Source: Pseudomonadota bacterium
Lineage (GTDB): Bacteria; Pseudomonadota; Gammaproteobacteria; Xanthomonadales; Xanthomonadaceae
Reading direction: 5' to 3'
Assembly: GCA_023423235.1 (NCBI GenBank)
Contig: JAFAFY010000001.1
Location: 1 to 7,923 of the forward strand
Length of the DNA stretch: 7,923 bases
The notes beneath the pieces were generated by a model, which did not search any database, was not told where the DNA came from, and saw only the letters and a list, made by a program, of their open reading frames with translations. Position numbers and translations under genes: made by a program. Positions 1 to 5,502 of this stretch are shown here, one piece after another. Each line of letters starts with the position of its first letter. Within the stretch, counting starts at the first letter, position 1.

Positions 1-1
1 G

Positions 2-40
2 CGCCTTTCGTCCGCGTCGATCCAACCGATCGCCCCATGA
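2..40 (+). CDS. Possible 3' end of upstream gene (xpsE ATPase expected)
   Basis: Twelve codons of an open frame end in a TGA (38-40) that overlaps the xpsF ATG as ATGA, the same junction used at four later places in this operon. In xps clusters the gene before xpsF is xpsE, the cytoplasmic ATPase that powers the pseudopilus. The visible peptide (RLSSASIQPIAP) is too short to match to any family. The other two frames are also open here, so the stretch could simply be an intergenic leader. The assignment rests on position and the overlap only. Confidence 0.3.
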   Translation, partial: RLSSASIQPIAP

Positions 41-1254
41 CCCTCTACCGCTACAAGGCCCTCAACAGCCGCGGCGAGACGCTGGGCGGGACGATGGAGG
101 CGGCGTCGGAGGCCGAGGTCGCGCTGCGCCTGCAGGAGCAGGGGCATCTGCCGGTCGAGACCCGGCTGGCCAGCGAGGCGCGCGGGGTCGAGGACTGGCG
201 GGCGCTGTTCAAGCCGCGGCCGTTCTCGGGCCAGCGCCTGGTGCAGTTCACCCAGCAGCTGGCGACCCTGCTCAATGCCGGGCAGCCGCTGGACCGGGCG
301 CTGACCATCCTGCTCGACCTGCCGGAAGAACCCGAGGCCAAGCGCACCATCACCGAGATCCGCGATGCGGTGCGCGGCGGCAGCCCGCTGTCGACCGCGC
401 TCGAACGCCAGCACGGCACGTTCTCGCGGCTGTACATCAACATGGTGCGCGCGGGCGAGGCCGGGGGCAGCCTCGAGGACACGTTGCAGCGGCTGGCCGA
501 TTACCTGGAGCGCGCGCGTGCGCTGCGCGGCCGCGTGGTCAATGCGCTGATCTACCCGGCGATCCTCATCGTCATGGTCGGCGCCTCGCTGCTGTTCCTG
601 CTGGGCTACGTGGTGCCGCAGTTCGCGGCGATGTACGACAGCCTGGATGCCGAGCTGCCGGTGTTCACGAAGATCGTCCTCGGCATCGGCGGCTTCGTCC
701 GCGACTGGTGGATCCTGCTGCTGGTGGTGCCGGTGCTGGCGTTCTACGCGTTCTGGCTGAAGCTGCGCGATGCGAAGTTCCGCGCGCGTTTCGATGCCTG
801 GCTGCTGCGGCAACGCTTCGCCGGCCCGCTGGTGGCGCGCATCGAGACCGCGCGCCTGGCACGGACCCTTGGCACGCTGCTGCGCAACGGCGTGCCGCTG
901 ATCGGCGCGCTGGGCATCGGCCGCAACGTGCTGGGCAACCTGGCGCTGGCCGAAGACGTGGATGCCGCGGCGACCGAGGTCAAGAACGGCGTCGCGCTGT
1001 CGACCGCGCTCGGCCGCGGCAAGCGCTTCCCGCGGCTGGCGATCCAGATGATCCAGGTCGGCGAGGAGTCGGGCGCGCTCGATGCGATGCTGCTCAAGAC
1101 CGCCGACACCTTCGAGCAGCAGACCGGGCAATCCCTCGACCGCCTGCTCGCCGCGCTTGTGCCGGCGATCACGATGCTGCTGGCGCTGGTGGTGATGGTG
1201 GTGATCCTGGCGGTACTGGTGCCGATCTACGACCTGACCAGCGTCATCGGCTGA
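37..1254 (+). CDS. xpsF: T2SS inner-membrane platform protein XpsF (GspF)
   Basis: GspF is the polytopic inner-membrane protein of the T2SS assembly platform; it contacts the ATPase GspE and GspL and is thought to pass ATP-driven motion to the pseudopilus. The 405-residue length is typical. Two homologous T2SSF domains are visible, at about residues 71-195 and 271-395. Each has the family signature: VRAGEAGGSLEDTLQRLADY near 136-155 and QVGEESGALDAML near 339-351. Hydrophobic segments lie near 169-195, 222-241 and 374-398, matching the three-helix GspF/PilC topology. The N-terminal MTLYRYKALNSRGE is the usual start of the family. No Shine-Dalgarno precedes the ATG, and a stop codon in another frame overlaps it, so coupling to an upstream gene is likely. 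The close homologue PilC of type IV pili is possible by domain alone but is excluded by the gspGHIJK genes that follow. Confidence 0.96.
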   Translation: MTLYRYKALNSRGETLGGTMEAASEAEVALRLQEQGHLPVETRLASEARGVEDWRALFKPRPFSGQRLVQFTQQLATLLNAGQPLDRALTILLDLPEEPEAKRTITEIRDAVRGGSPLSTALERQHGTFSRLYINMVRAGEAGGSLEDTLQRLADYLERARALRGRVVNALIYPAILIVMVGASLLFLLGYVVPQFAAMYDSLDAELPVFTKIVLGIGGFVRDWWILLLVVPVLAFYAFWLKLRDAKFRARFDAWLLRQRFAGPLVARIETARLARTLGTLLRNGVPLIGALGIGRNVLGNLALAEDVDAAATEVKNGVALSTALGRGKRFPRLAIQMIQVGEESGALDAMLLKTADTFEQQTGQSLDRLLAALVPAITMLLALVVMVVILAVLVPIYDLTSVIG

Positions 1255-1318
1255 CACGCCGGTTCCTTTACAGAGGCGACATACAATGCGGCAGCCCCCT
1301 TCAATGGAGCGTTCTTCG
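1255..1318 (+). promoter_or_regulatory. xpsF-xpsG gap with candidate promoter (TACAAT at 1283-1288)
   Basis: This is the longest gap before xpsN-xpsD. It holds TACAAT at 1283-1288, one mismatch from the sigma70 -10 consensus, in an AT-richer patch (TTCCTTTACAGAG, ATACAAT) that stands out in GC-rich DNA. No good -35 hexamer sits 16-18 bp upstream (the sequence there is about GGTTCC); CTGACA at 1251-1256 is too far away. If it works, transcription would begin near 1295 and give separate expression of the abundant pseudopilin XpsG. It is a weak prediction made by eye. Confidence 0.35.
1306..1309 (+). promoter_or_regulatory. Ribosome binding site deciding the xpsG start (GGAG)
   Basis: GGAG lies 9 nt before the ATG at 1319. 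Two earlier in-frame ATGs exist: 1286, which overlaps the TACAAT box, and 1304, which overlaps this GGAG. The 1319 start is therefore preferred; the 11 extra residues of the longest form (MRQPPSMERSS) do not look like prepilin leader. Confidence 0.55.
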
Positions 1319-1753
1319 ATGCAGTTTTCCCGCAACCGGCGCGGCGTTGCCCGTGCCCAGGCGCAGTCGGGCTTCAGCCTGATCGAGATCATCCTGGTCG
1401 TCGTGTTGATCGGCGGCATCGTGGCCTTCGCCGCGACCCGCATCCTCGGCGGCGGCGACCGCGCCCGCGTCAACCTGGCCAAGGCGCAGGTGCAGACCCT
1501 GGCCGAGAAGGTGCACCAGTTCGAGATGGACACCGGGCGCCTGCCCAACGCACTGGGCGACCTGGTGACCCAGCCCGGCGATGCCGGCGGCTGGCTCGGG
1601 CCCTACGCCAAGGACGCCGAGCTCAAGGACCCCTGGAACACGCCCTACGAGTACCGCGCGCCGGGCGACAGCCAGCCGTTCGAGATCGTCAGTCTCGGCG
1701 CGGACCGCAAGGCCGGCGGCGACAGCGTCAACGCCGACATCCGCTACGAGTAA
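1319..1753 (+). CDS. xpsG: T2SS major pseudopilin XpsG (GspG)
   Basis: GspG is the main subunit of the periplasmic pseudopilus. It is made as a type IV-pilin-like precursor, cut and N-methylated by the prepilin peptidase (GspO/PilD, not in this window). From the 1319 start the protein is 144 residues with an 18-residue basic leader (MQFSRNRRGVARAQAQSG). Cleavage would fall after that Gly, giving mature FSLIEIILVVVLIGG with the essential Glu at +5 and a hydrophobic helix. The C-terminal half has the GspG core DPWNTPYEYRAPG, then FEIVSLGADRKAGG and a final VNADIRYE. This is the Asp-rich calcium-binding loop that separates GspG from type IV pilins and other pseudopilins. Starts at 1286 and 1304 would lengthen the leader to 29 or 23 residues. 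It sits 3 bp before xpsH. The family call is secure; only the start is uncertain. Confidence 0.95.
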   Translation: MQFSRNRRGVARAQAQSGFSLIEIILVVVLIGGIVAFAATRILGGGDRARVNLAKAQVQTLAEKVHQFEMDTGRLPNALGDLVTQPGDAGGWLGPYAKDAELKDPWNTPYEYRAPGDSQPFEIVSLGADRKAGGDSVNADIRYE

Positions 1754-1756
1754 GCG

Positions 1757-2230
1757 ATGCCCGCGGGTCGCCGCCCTGTCCGTCGACCGCGCGGCTTCTC
1801 GCTGCTGGAGGTGCTGCTGGTCGTCGGCCTGATCGCGGTGGCCAGCATGCTGGCGGCTGCGGCGATCAGCGGTGGCTTCGACCGGCTGGCGCTGCAGTCC
1901 ACCGCCAAGGAACTGGCCGCGCAGTTGCGCTACACCCGCACCCAGGCGATCGCCAGTGGCGCGCCGCAACGTTTCGTCATCGATCCGCAGGCGCGTATCT
2001 GGCAGGCGCCCAATGGGCGCCACGGCACCATCCCCGACCAGCTGGAAATCGAATTCACCGGCGCGCGCGAGGTCCAGCCCAGCGCCAACGAGGGCGCGGT
2101 GCAGTTCTTCGCCGACGGCGCCGCGACCGGCGGCCGCATCCGCATCGGCTACCGCACCGCGGCCTGGCAGATCGACGTGGCCTGGCTGACCGGCGAAGTG
2201 CGGCTGGCGCGCGCCGAGGCGGCGCCATGA
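1757..2230 (+). CDS. xpsH: T2SS minor pseudopilin XpsH (GspH)
   Basis: GspH is a minor pseudopilin that links the GspI-J-K tip complex to the GspG fibre. The 157-residue protein begins with a 13-residue Arg-rich leader (MPAGRRPVRRPRG) and a prepilin peptidase site before FSLLEVLLVVGLIAV, with Glu at +5. The body fits GspH/FimT: KELAAQLRYTRTQAIASGAP near residues 55-74 is the usual 'RxxRtqAi' helix. Near 115-150 are GAVQFFADGAATGGRIRI and WQIDVAWLTGEVRL, close to the family pattern FFPDGSSTGG...W.I.V.WLTG. It starts 3 bp after the xpsG stop and ends in an ATGA overlap with the next start codon. FimT is the alternative by fold, but order and the C-terminal motif favour GspH. Confidence 0.94.
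   Translation: MPAGRRPVRRPRGFSLLEVLLVVGLIAVASMLAAAAISGGFDRLALQSTAKELAAQLRYTRTQAIASGAPQRFVIDPQARIWQAPNGRHGTIPDQLEIEFTGAREVQPSANEGAVQFFADGAATGGRIRIGYRTAAWQIDVAWLTGEVRLARAEAAP
2216..2219 (+). promoter_or_regulatory. Shine-Dalgarno (GAGG) for the coupled xpsI start at 2227
   Basis: GAGG lies 7 nt before the ATG at 2227, and that ATG overlaps the xpsH stop. The alternative xpsI start at 2362 is preceded only by alternating GCGCGC with no purine-rich site. The translation signals thus favour 2227 although the protein family favours 2362. Confidence 0.5.
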
Positions 2231-2805
2231 GCATGCGTTGCATGCCGCCCGCCCTGCCTGCCAGCGACACCGGCCCGCGTGGTGGCCGATGCCAGGCGAC
2301 GGCAGGCAGGCATCGCCATCCATCCCTGCGCGCCAGGCCTGCATCGCCGCCGGCGCGCGCGATGCGCGGCTACACCCTGATCGAGGTCATCGTCGCCTTC
2401 GCCGTGCTGGGCCTGGCGCTGATGCTATTGCTTGGCATCCTGTCCAACGGCACCCGCCAGGTGCGCTGGTCGGCCGATTCCGGGCGCGCCGCCCTGCACG
2501 CGCAGTCGCTGCTCGACGAGTTGGGCATCGAAGTGCCGCTGGAAGCGGGCCGGCAGGACGGCAGCTTCGAGGACGGGCGCTATCGCTGGACCCTGGACAT
2601 CGCGCCGTATGTCGATGCCCCCATGGATGCGGATCCGCTGGCGGGCAGCGCGTTCGCGCCGCTGCAGCCGGTCGATCCGTTCGCGCCGCAACTGCTGGAC
2701 GTCGCGCTTGCCATCGAATGGGGCGAGGGCGGGCCGCGCGAGCGTCTGCAGTTGCAGACGCTGCGGCTGCGCACCGCCGATGCCGGCGCGGGGGCATTGC
2801 CATGA
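2227..2805 (+). CDS. xpsI: T2SS minor pseudopilin XpsI (GspI), with an odd N-terminal extension
   Basis: GspI is a minor pseudopilin of the I-J-K complex that starts pseudopilus assembly and caps it. The prepilin signal is MRG before YTLIEVIVAFAVLGLALMLL, with Glu at +5 and Tyr rather than the usual Phe/Met at +1. The body (HAQSLLDELGIE, then DGRYRWTLDIAPY and a C-terminal strand region) fits the T2SSI domain. The start is ambiguous. The ATG at 2227 has a GAGG site and an ATGA overlap with xpsH, but gives a 48-residue leader rich in Arg, Pro and Ala. The ATG at 2362 gives a normal 3-residue leader and a 147-residue protein, but lacks a Shine-Dalgarno. Codons 2-45 are poorer in third-position GC (about 75% by hand count) than the neighbours seem to be and include AGG and CGA, so they may not be authentic leader. 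The gene ends in an ATGA overlap with xpsJ. Function is confident; the first 45 codons are not. Confidence 0.9.
   Translation: MSMRCMPPALPASDTGPRGGRCQATAGRHRHPSLRARPASPPARAMRGYTLIEVIVAFAVLGLALMLLLGILSNGTRQVRWSADSGRAALHAQSLLDELGIEVPLEAGRQDGSFEDGRYRWTLDIAPYVDAPMDADPLAGSAFAPLQPVDPFAPQLLDVALAIEWGEGGPRERLQLQTLRLRTADAGAGALP
2231..2245 (+). repeat. Perfect inverted repeat GCATGC-GTT-GCATGC at the xpsI start
   Basis: A 6-bp perfect stem with a 3-nt loop begins right after the overlapping ATGA (2227-2230). In RNA it would sit within the initiation region of xpsI. It could also be a chance self-complementary pair, since GCATGC is itself a palindrome. Confidence 0.6.
2253..2310 (+). repeat. Perfect 10-bp inverted repeat (CCTGCCTGCC / GGCAGGCAGG)
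   Basis: The arms are 2253-2262 and 2301-2310, separated by 38 nt. Inside is a 5-bp stem (CGGCC 2271-2275 with GGCCG 2284-2288). A competing 7-bp stem, CGATGCC 2287-2293 with GGCATCG 2309-2315, shares bases with the right arm, so two alternative folds are possible. No T-run follows, so it is not a standard intrinsic terminator. It lies in the 45-codon stretch between the two candidate xpsI starts. Confidence 0.65.
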
Positions 2806-3452
2806 ACCGCCGCCCGCGCGGCTTCACCCTGATCGAGGTGCTGCTGGCCACGGTGCTGCTGGCCGCCGGCCTGGCGCTGGCGTTGACCACCCTGCGCGCC
2901 GCCACCGCGACGGTGCAGCGCGGCGAGGCGGTGGCCGGACGCAGCGAGCGCATGCGCGCGGTCGAGGGTTTCCTGCGCCGGCGCATCGCCTCGGCCACGC
3001 CGGTCGGGTTCCAGTTCGACCCGGCCAACGGCGAGCCGGTGCGCTTCATCGGCGAGCCGCAGCGCATCCGTTTCGTCGCCGACCTGCCGAACTATCTCGG
3101 CCAGGGCGGCCCGCACCTGCACGACATCGCGGTCGACGATGCCGGCACGCGCCTGTCGGTCGCCTTCCATCTGGTGCTGGCCGGCGAGACCATCGAGGCG
3201 CCGGAGCCGCGTCCGCCCGAGCCGCTCGTCGATGACCTGTCCGAGCTGCGCCTGCGCTATCGCGGCTTCGCCGCCGACGGCAGCCTCGGCGACTGGCAGG
3301 ACCAGTGGGGGCCATCGGCATCGCTGCCGCTGCAGGTCGCCATCGACATCGCCAGCGACGGTGCGGGCAACTGGCCGGCGATGGTGATCACCCTGCCGCA
3401 GGGCACCGGCGAGCTGCCGGGCCAACTGCCGGATGGGGAGATCGCGCCATGA
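2802..3452 (+). CDS. xpsJ: T2SS minor pseudopilin XpsJ (GspJ)
   Basis: GspJ joins GspI and GspK in the pseudopilus tip. The protein is 216 residues. A 7-residue leader (MNRRPRG) precedes FTLIEVLLATVLLAAGLALA, with Glu at +5, as expected for a prepilin peptidase substrate. After the helix, RSERMRAVEGFLRRRIASA and the later LVDDLSELRLRYRGF followed by DWQDQW are typical GspJ features: a long basic helix, then a strand around 'lrfryyd...W...W'. The start is the ATG overlapping the xpsI TGA (ATGA), with a G-rich site (GGGGG, 2790-2794) about 7 nt upstream. The frame stays open far upstream of this ATG, inside xpsI, but that part has no family similarity and is a GC-rich shadow. The end overlaps xpsK by 4 bp. 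Confidence 0.94.
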   Translation: MNRRPRGFTLIEVLLATVLLAAGLALALTTLRAATATVQRGEAVAGRSERMRAVEGFLRRRIASATPVGFQFDPANGEPVRFIGEPQRIRFVADLPNYLGQGGPHLHDIAVDDAGTRLSVAFHLVLAGETIEAPEPRPPEPLVDDLSELRLRYRGFAADGSLGDWQDQWGPSASLPLQVAIDIASDGAGNWPAMVITLPQGTGELPGQLPDGEIAP

Positions 3453-4312
3453 CGCCCAGGACCCGGATGCGCGGCGCGGCGCTGCTGCTGGTGCTGTGGC
3501 TGATCGTGTTGCTGGCGACCCTGGTCGGCACCTTCGCGGTGGCCGCGCGTGTCGAGAACCAGCAGGGGCGCCTGCTCTCGCGTGGCCTCGTGGCCGACCA
3601 GGCCGCGCGCGCCGGCCTGGAGTACGCGATGACCCGGATCGAGCTCGACGACGACTTCGCCCGCTGGCATCCCGATGGCCGGGCGTATCCCTGGCGCTTC
3701 CACGGTGCCGAGGTCGAGGTGCGCATCGTCGACGAGCGCGGCAAGGTCGATCTCAACGTGGCCGATGCGCTGCTGCTGGCGGCGCTGCTGCGCGGCGTCG
3801 GCGCCGAGCCGGCCGAGGCCGATGCGGTGGCCGGCGCGATCCTGGACTGGCGCGACGAGGATGCGCTGGTGCAGCTGGTCGGGGGCGCCGAGGATGCCGA
3901 CTACGCGGCCGCCGGCCGGCCCTACGGCGCCAAGGACGCGCCGTTCGAGAGCATCGCCGAACTCGAACAGGTGCTGGGCATGACCCCGTCGCTGTACGAG
4001 GCGCTGGCCGCGCATGTCACCGTGCACTCGCGCATGCCGGTGCCCGATCCGCAGTTCGCGTCCGTGCAGGTGCTGCAGGCGATGGGCGTGGACGCCGACC
4101 CGATCCTCACCGCGCGCGCGGCGACCGGCGCGGCGCTGGCGGCCGCCGCGATGCCTGGCGCCGGCAGTGGAACGTATAGTATCGACAGCCGCGCGCGGCT
4201 CGGGGATGGTCGTATCTCCGTGCTGCGCGCCGTCGTCCGGACCGGCGGCGGTGCGATCCCCGGCACCGCATACCAGGTTCTTCGCTGGGAGGAGGGAGCG
4301 TCAGCACGATGA
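3449..4312 (+). CDS. xpsK: T2SS tip pseudopilin XpsK (GspK)
   Basis: GspK is the large minor pseudopilin at the very tip of the pseudopilus. The 287-residue protein starts with a 9-residue leader (MTPRTRMRG) before AALLLVLWLIVLLATLVG. As usual for GspK, it lacks the +5 Glu that other pseudopilins carry. The body shows the family's landmarks: VRIVDERGKVDLNVADALLL near residues 90-110, AILDWRDEDALVQLVGGAED near 130-150, then Y..GRPYGAKDAPFESIAEL and EQVLGMTPSLYEALAAHVTV, the SAM-like inserted domain and the pattern D.E.GK.nLN ... DW.D.D...GGAE ... Y...n.p..s..EL. The start is set by the ATGA overlap with xpsJ and a good site (GGGGAG, 3435-3440) 8 nt upstream. It overlaps xpsL by 4 bp. Confidence 0.95.
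   Translation: MTPRTRMRGAALLLVLWLIVLLATLVGTFAVAARVENQQGRLLSRGLVADQAARAGLEYAMTRIELDDDFARWHPDGRAYPWRFHGAEVEVRIVDERGKVDLNVADALLLAALLRGVGAEPAEADAVAGAILDWRDEDALVQLVGGAEDADYAAAGRPYGAKDAPFESIAELEQVLGMTPSLYEALAAHVTVHSRMPVPDPQFASVQVLQAMGVDADPILTARAATGAALAAAAMPGAGSGTYSIDSRARLGDGRISVLRAVVRTGGGAIPGTAYQVLRWEEGASAR
4287..4298 (+). promoter_or_regulatory. Unusually long Shine-Dalgarno run before xpsL (GGGAGGAGGGAG)
   Basis: A 12-nt all-purine run containing GGAGG ends 10 nt before the xpsL ATG (4309), which is followed by a second in-frame ATG at 4312. It is the strongest ribosome site in the window and lies inside the last codons of xpsK, at the switch from pseudopilins to platform proteins. Confidence 0.6.
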
Positions 4313-5502
4313 TGTCCGCAGTTTCCGCATCGCCCGGCGACGAGGCCACGGGGCGCCGGCAGTGGCTACCCAGCGGTCGGTTGCTCGCGCGCATCCGCAA
4401 TTTCCTGGCGTGGTGGGGGACCGCGCTTGCGTCCTGGCTGCCGCGGCGCGTGCGCGAGCTGTTCGGGCTGGCCGGCCGGCGCCTGCTGCTGGACGTGCGC
4501 GGCGACGAGCTGGTGCTGGTCCTGCACGACGACGAATCGCAGCAACTGCTGGCGACGGTGCCGCTGGCGCCGTTGCGCGAAACCGCGGGCGATGCCCTGT
4601 CGCCCCTGTTGCAGCGGCGCCTGGCCGAGACACCGCGCTGGCTGCTGCTGCCCGCGCGCGTCGGCCTGCGGCGCACATTGACCCTGCCCGAGGCCGCCGG
4701 CGAACGCCTGCAGGACATCCTGCGTTTCGAGATCGACCGCCAGACCCCGTTCGCCGCCGATGACGTGCGCTATGGCCATCGCGTCCTGGGCCGGCGCGGC
4801 GACGGCAGTCTCGACGTCGAGCTGGTGGTGGTGCCACGCGATGCGATCGACGCCGCCATGGCCGCGCTCGGCCCGCTGGGCGGCACCCTGGCCGGCATCG
4901 ACCTGGCCGTCGACCACGCCGATGGCAGCCGCACGCCGCTGGGCGTCAACCTGATCGACGCTGCCGGGCGCCAGCGCCGCGGCGACCCGCAGCGGCGCTA
5001 CCAGTGGCTGCTGGCGGCGGTCGCGCTGCTGTTCGTGGCACTGGCGCTGTGGCAGATCCGCAGCAACCGCGCCGACGCCGCTGCGGCCTTCGACGCCGAG
5101 GTCGCTACCGAGGCCGCGCGCGCGCGCGGCGCCTCGCAGCAGCGCCAGCAGCTCGCCGACCTGGCCGAGGGCATGCGCTTCCTCGACCAGCAACGCGCGG
5201 CGCGGCCGACCATGGTGGCGGTGCTCGACGAACTCAGCCGCCGCCTGCCGGACACAACGTACCTGGAGAAGGTGGCGATCGAGGGCGACCGCATCCTGCT
5301 GATCGGCCTGAGCACCGAGGCCTCGGCGCTGGTCGGTTATCTCGAAGGGTCGGCGCTGTGGCAGGCGCCGGCGCTCGCGGGCGCGCTGCAGAACGACCCG
5401 CGCACCCGCGCCGACCGCTTCACCCTGACCGCGCGCCTGGCCGCGGCCCCCGGCGCTTCCGCGTCACCCCAGGACCCTGCGCGTGCAGCCGATGCCCGGT
5501 AA
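4309..5502 (+). CDS. xpsL: T2SS assembly-platform protein XpsL (GspL)
   Basis: GspL is a single-pass inner-membrane protein. Its cytoplasmic part recruits the ATPase GspE, and its periplasmic part pairs with GspM. The 397-residue protein has an actin-like (PilM-like) cytoplasmic region with RLLLDVRGDELVLVL near 58-72 and TLTLPEAAGERLQDILRFEI near 123-142, followed by DRQTPFAADDVRYGHRV, a hallmark of the family. A membrane helix lies at about 232-250, then an Ala/Gln/Arg-rich coiled stretch to about 300. A PilN-like ferredoxin fold follows at about 302-378 (LDELSRRLPDTTYLEKVAIE, LIGLSTEASALVGYLEGS). The first 55 residues are an extra Trp-rich, amphipathic segment (FLAWWGTALASWLPRRVREL) not seen in enterobacterial or Vibrio GspL. 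The start overlaps the xpsK stop and has the best ribosome site in the window. The last 20 bp overlap xpsM. Confidence 0.94.
   Translation: MMSAVSASPGDEATGRRQWLPSGRLLARIRNFLAWWGTALASWLPRRVRELFGLAGRRLLLDVRGDELVLVLHDDESQQLLATVPLAPLRETAGDALSPLLQRRLAETPRWLLLPARVGLRRTLTLPEAAGERLQDILRFEIDRQTPFAADDVRYGHRVLGRRGDGSLDVELVVVPRDAIDAAMAALGPLGGTLAGIDLAVDHADGSRTPLGVNLIDAAGRQRRGDPQRRYQWLLAAVALLFVALALWQIRSNRADAAAAFDAEVATEAARARGASQQRQQLADLAEGMRFLDQQRAARPTMVAVLDELSRRLPDTTYLEKVAIEGDRILLIGLSTEASALVGYLEGSALWQAPALAGALQNDPRTRADRFTLTARLAAAPGASASPQDPARAADAR

Noticed and set aside
37..1254. xpsF as the type IV pilus gene pilC
   Set aside because: The domain is shared, but it is followed by a complete GspG-K set, GspL/M and a secretin with GspD-type N domains, which defines a T2SS.
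1246..1263. Stem 1246-1251/1258-1263 after xpsF as a terminator
   Set aside because: Only four strong pairs plus a G-T and an A-T pair, a 6-nt loop and no T-run. Too weak to call an intrinsic terminator.
1301..2344. 347-codon open frame on the minus strand across xpsG-xpsH
   Set aside because: Composition is Arg/Gly/Ala/His/Gln-rich with no recognisable domain, and it lies opposite two clear pseudopilin genes. Long antisense frames are expected in DNA this GC-rich.
2238..2801. Upstream in-frame extension of xpsJ to 2238
   Set aside because: It would overlap nearly all of xpsI in another frame. The pseudopilin leader begins at 2802, which also has the ATGA overlap and a G-rich ribosome site.
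3479..3532. Loss of the +5 Glu in XpsK as a mutation
   Set aside because: GspK proteins as a family lack this residue, so its absence supports the identification.
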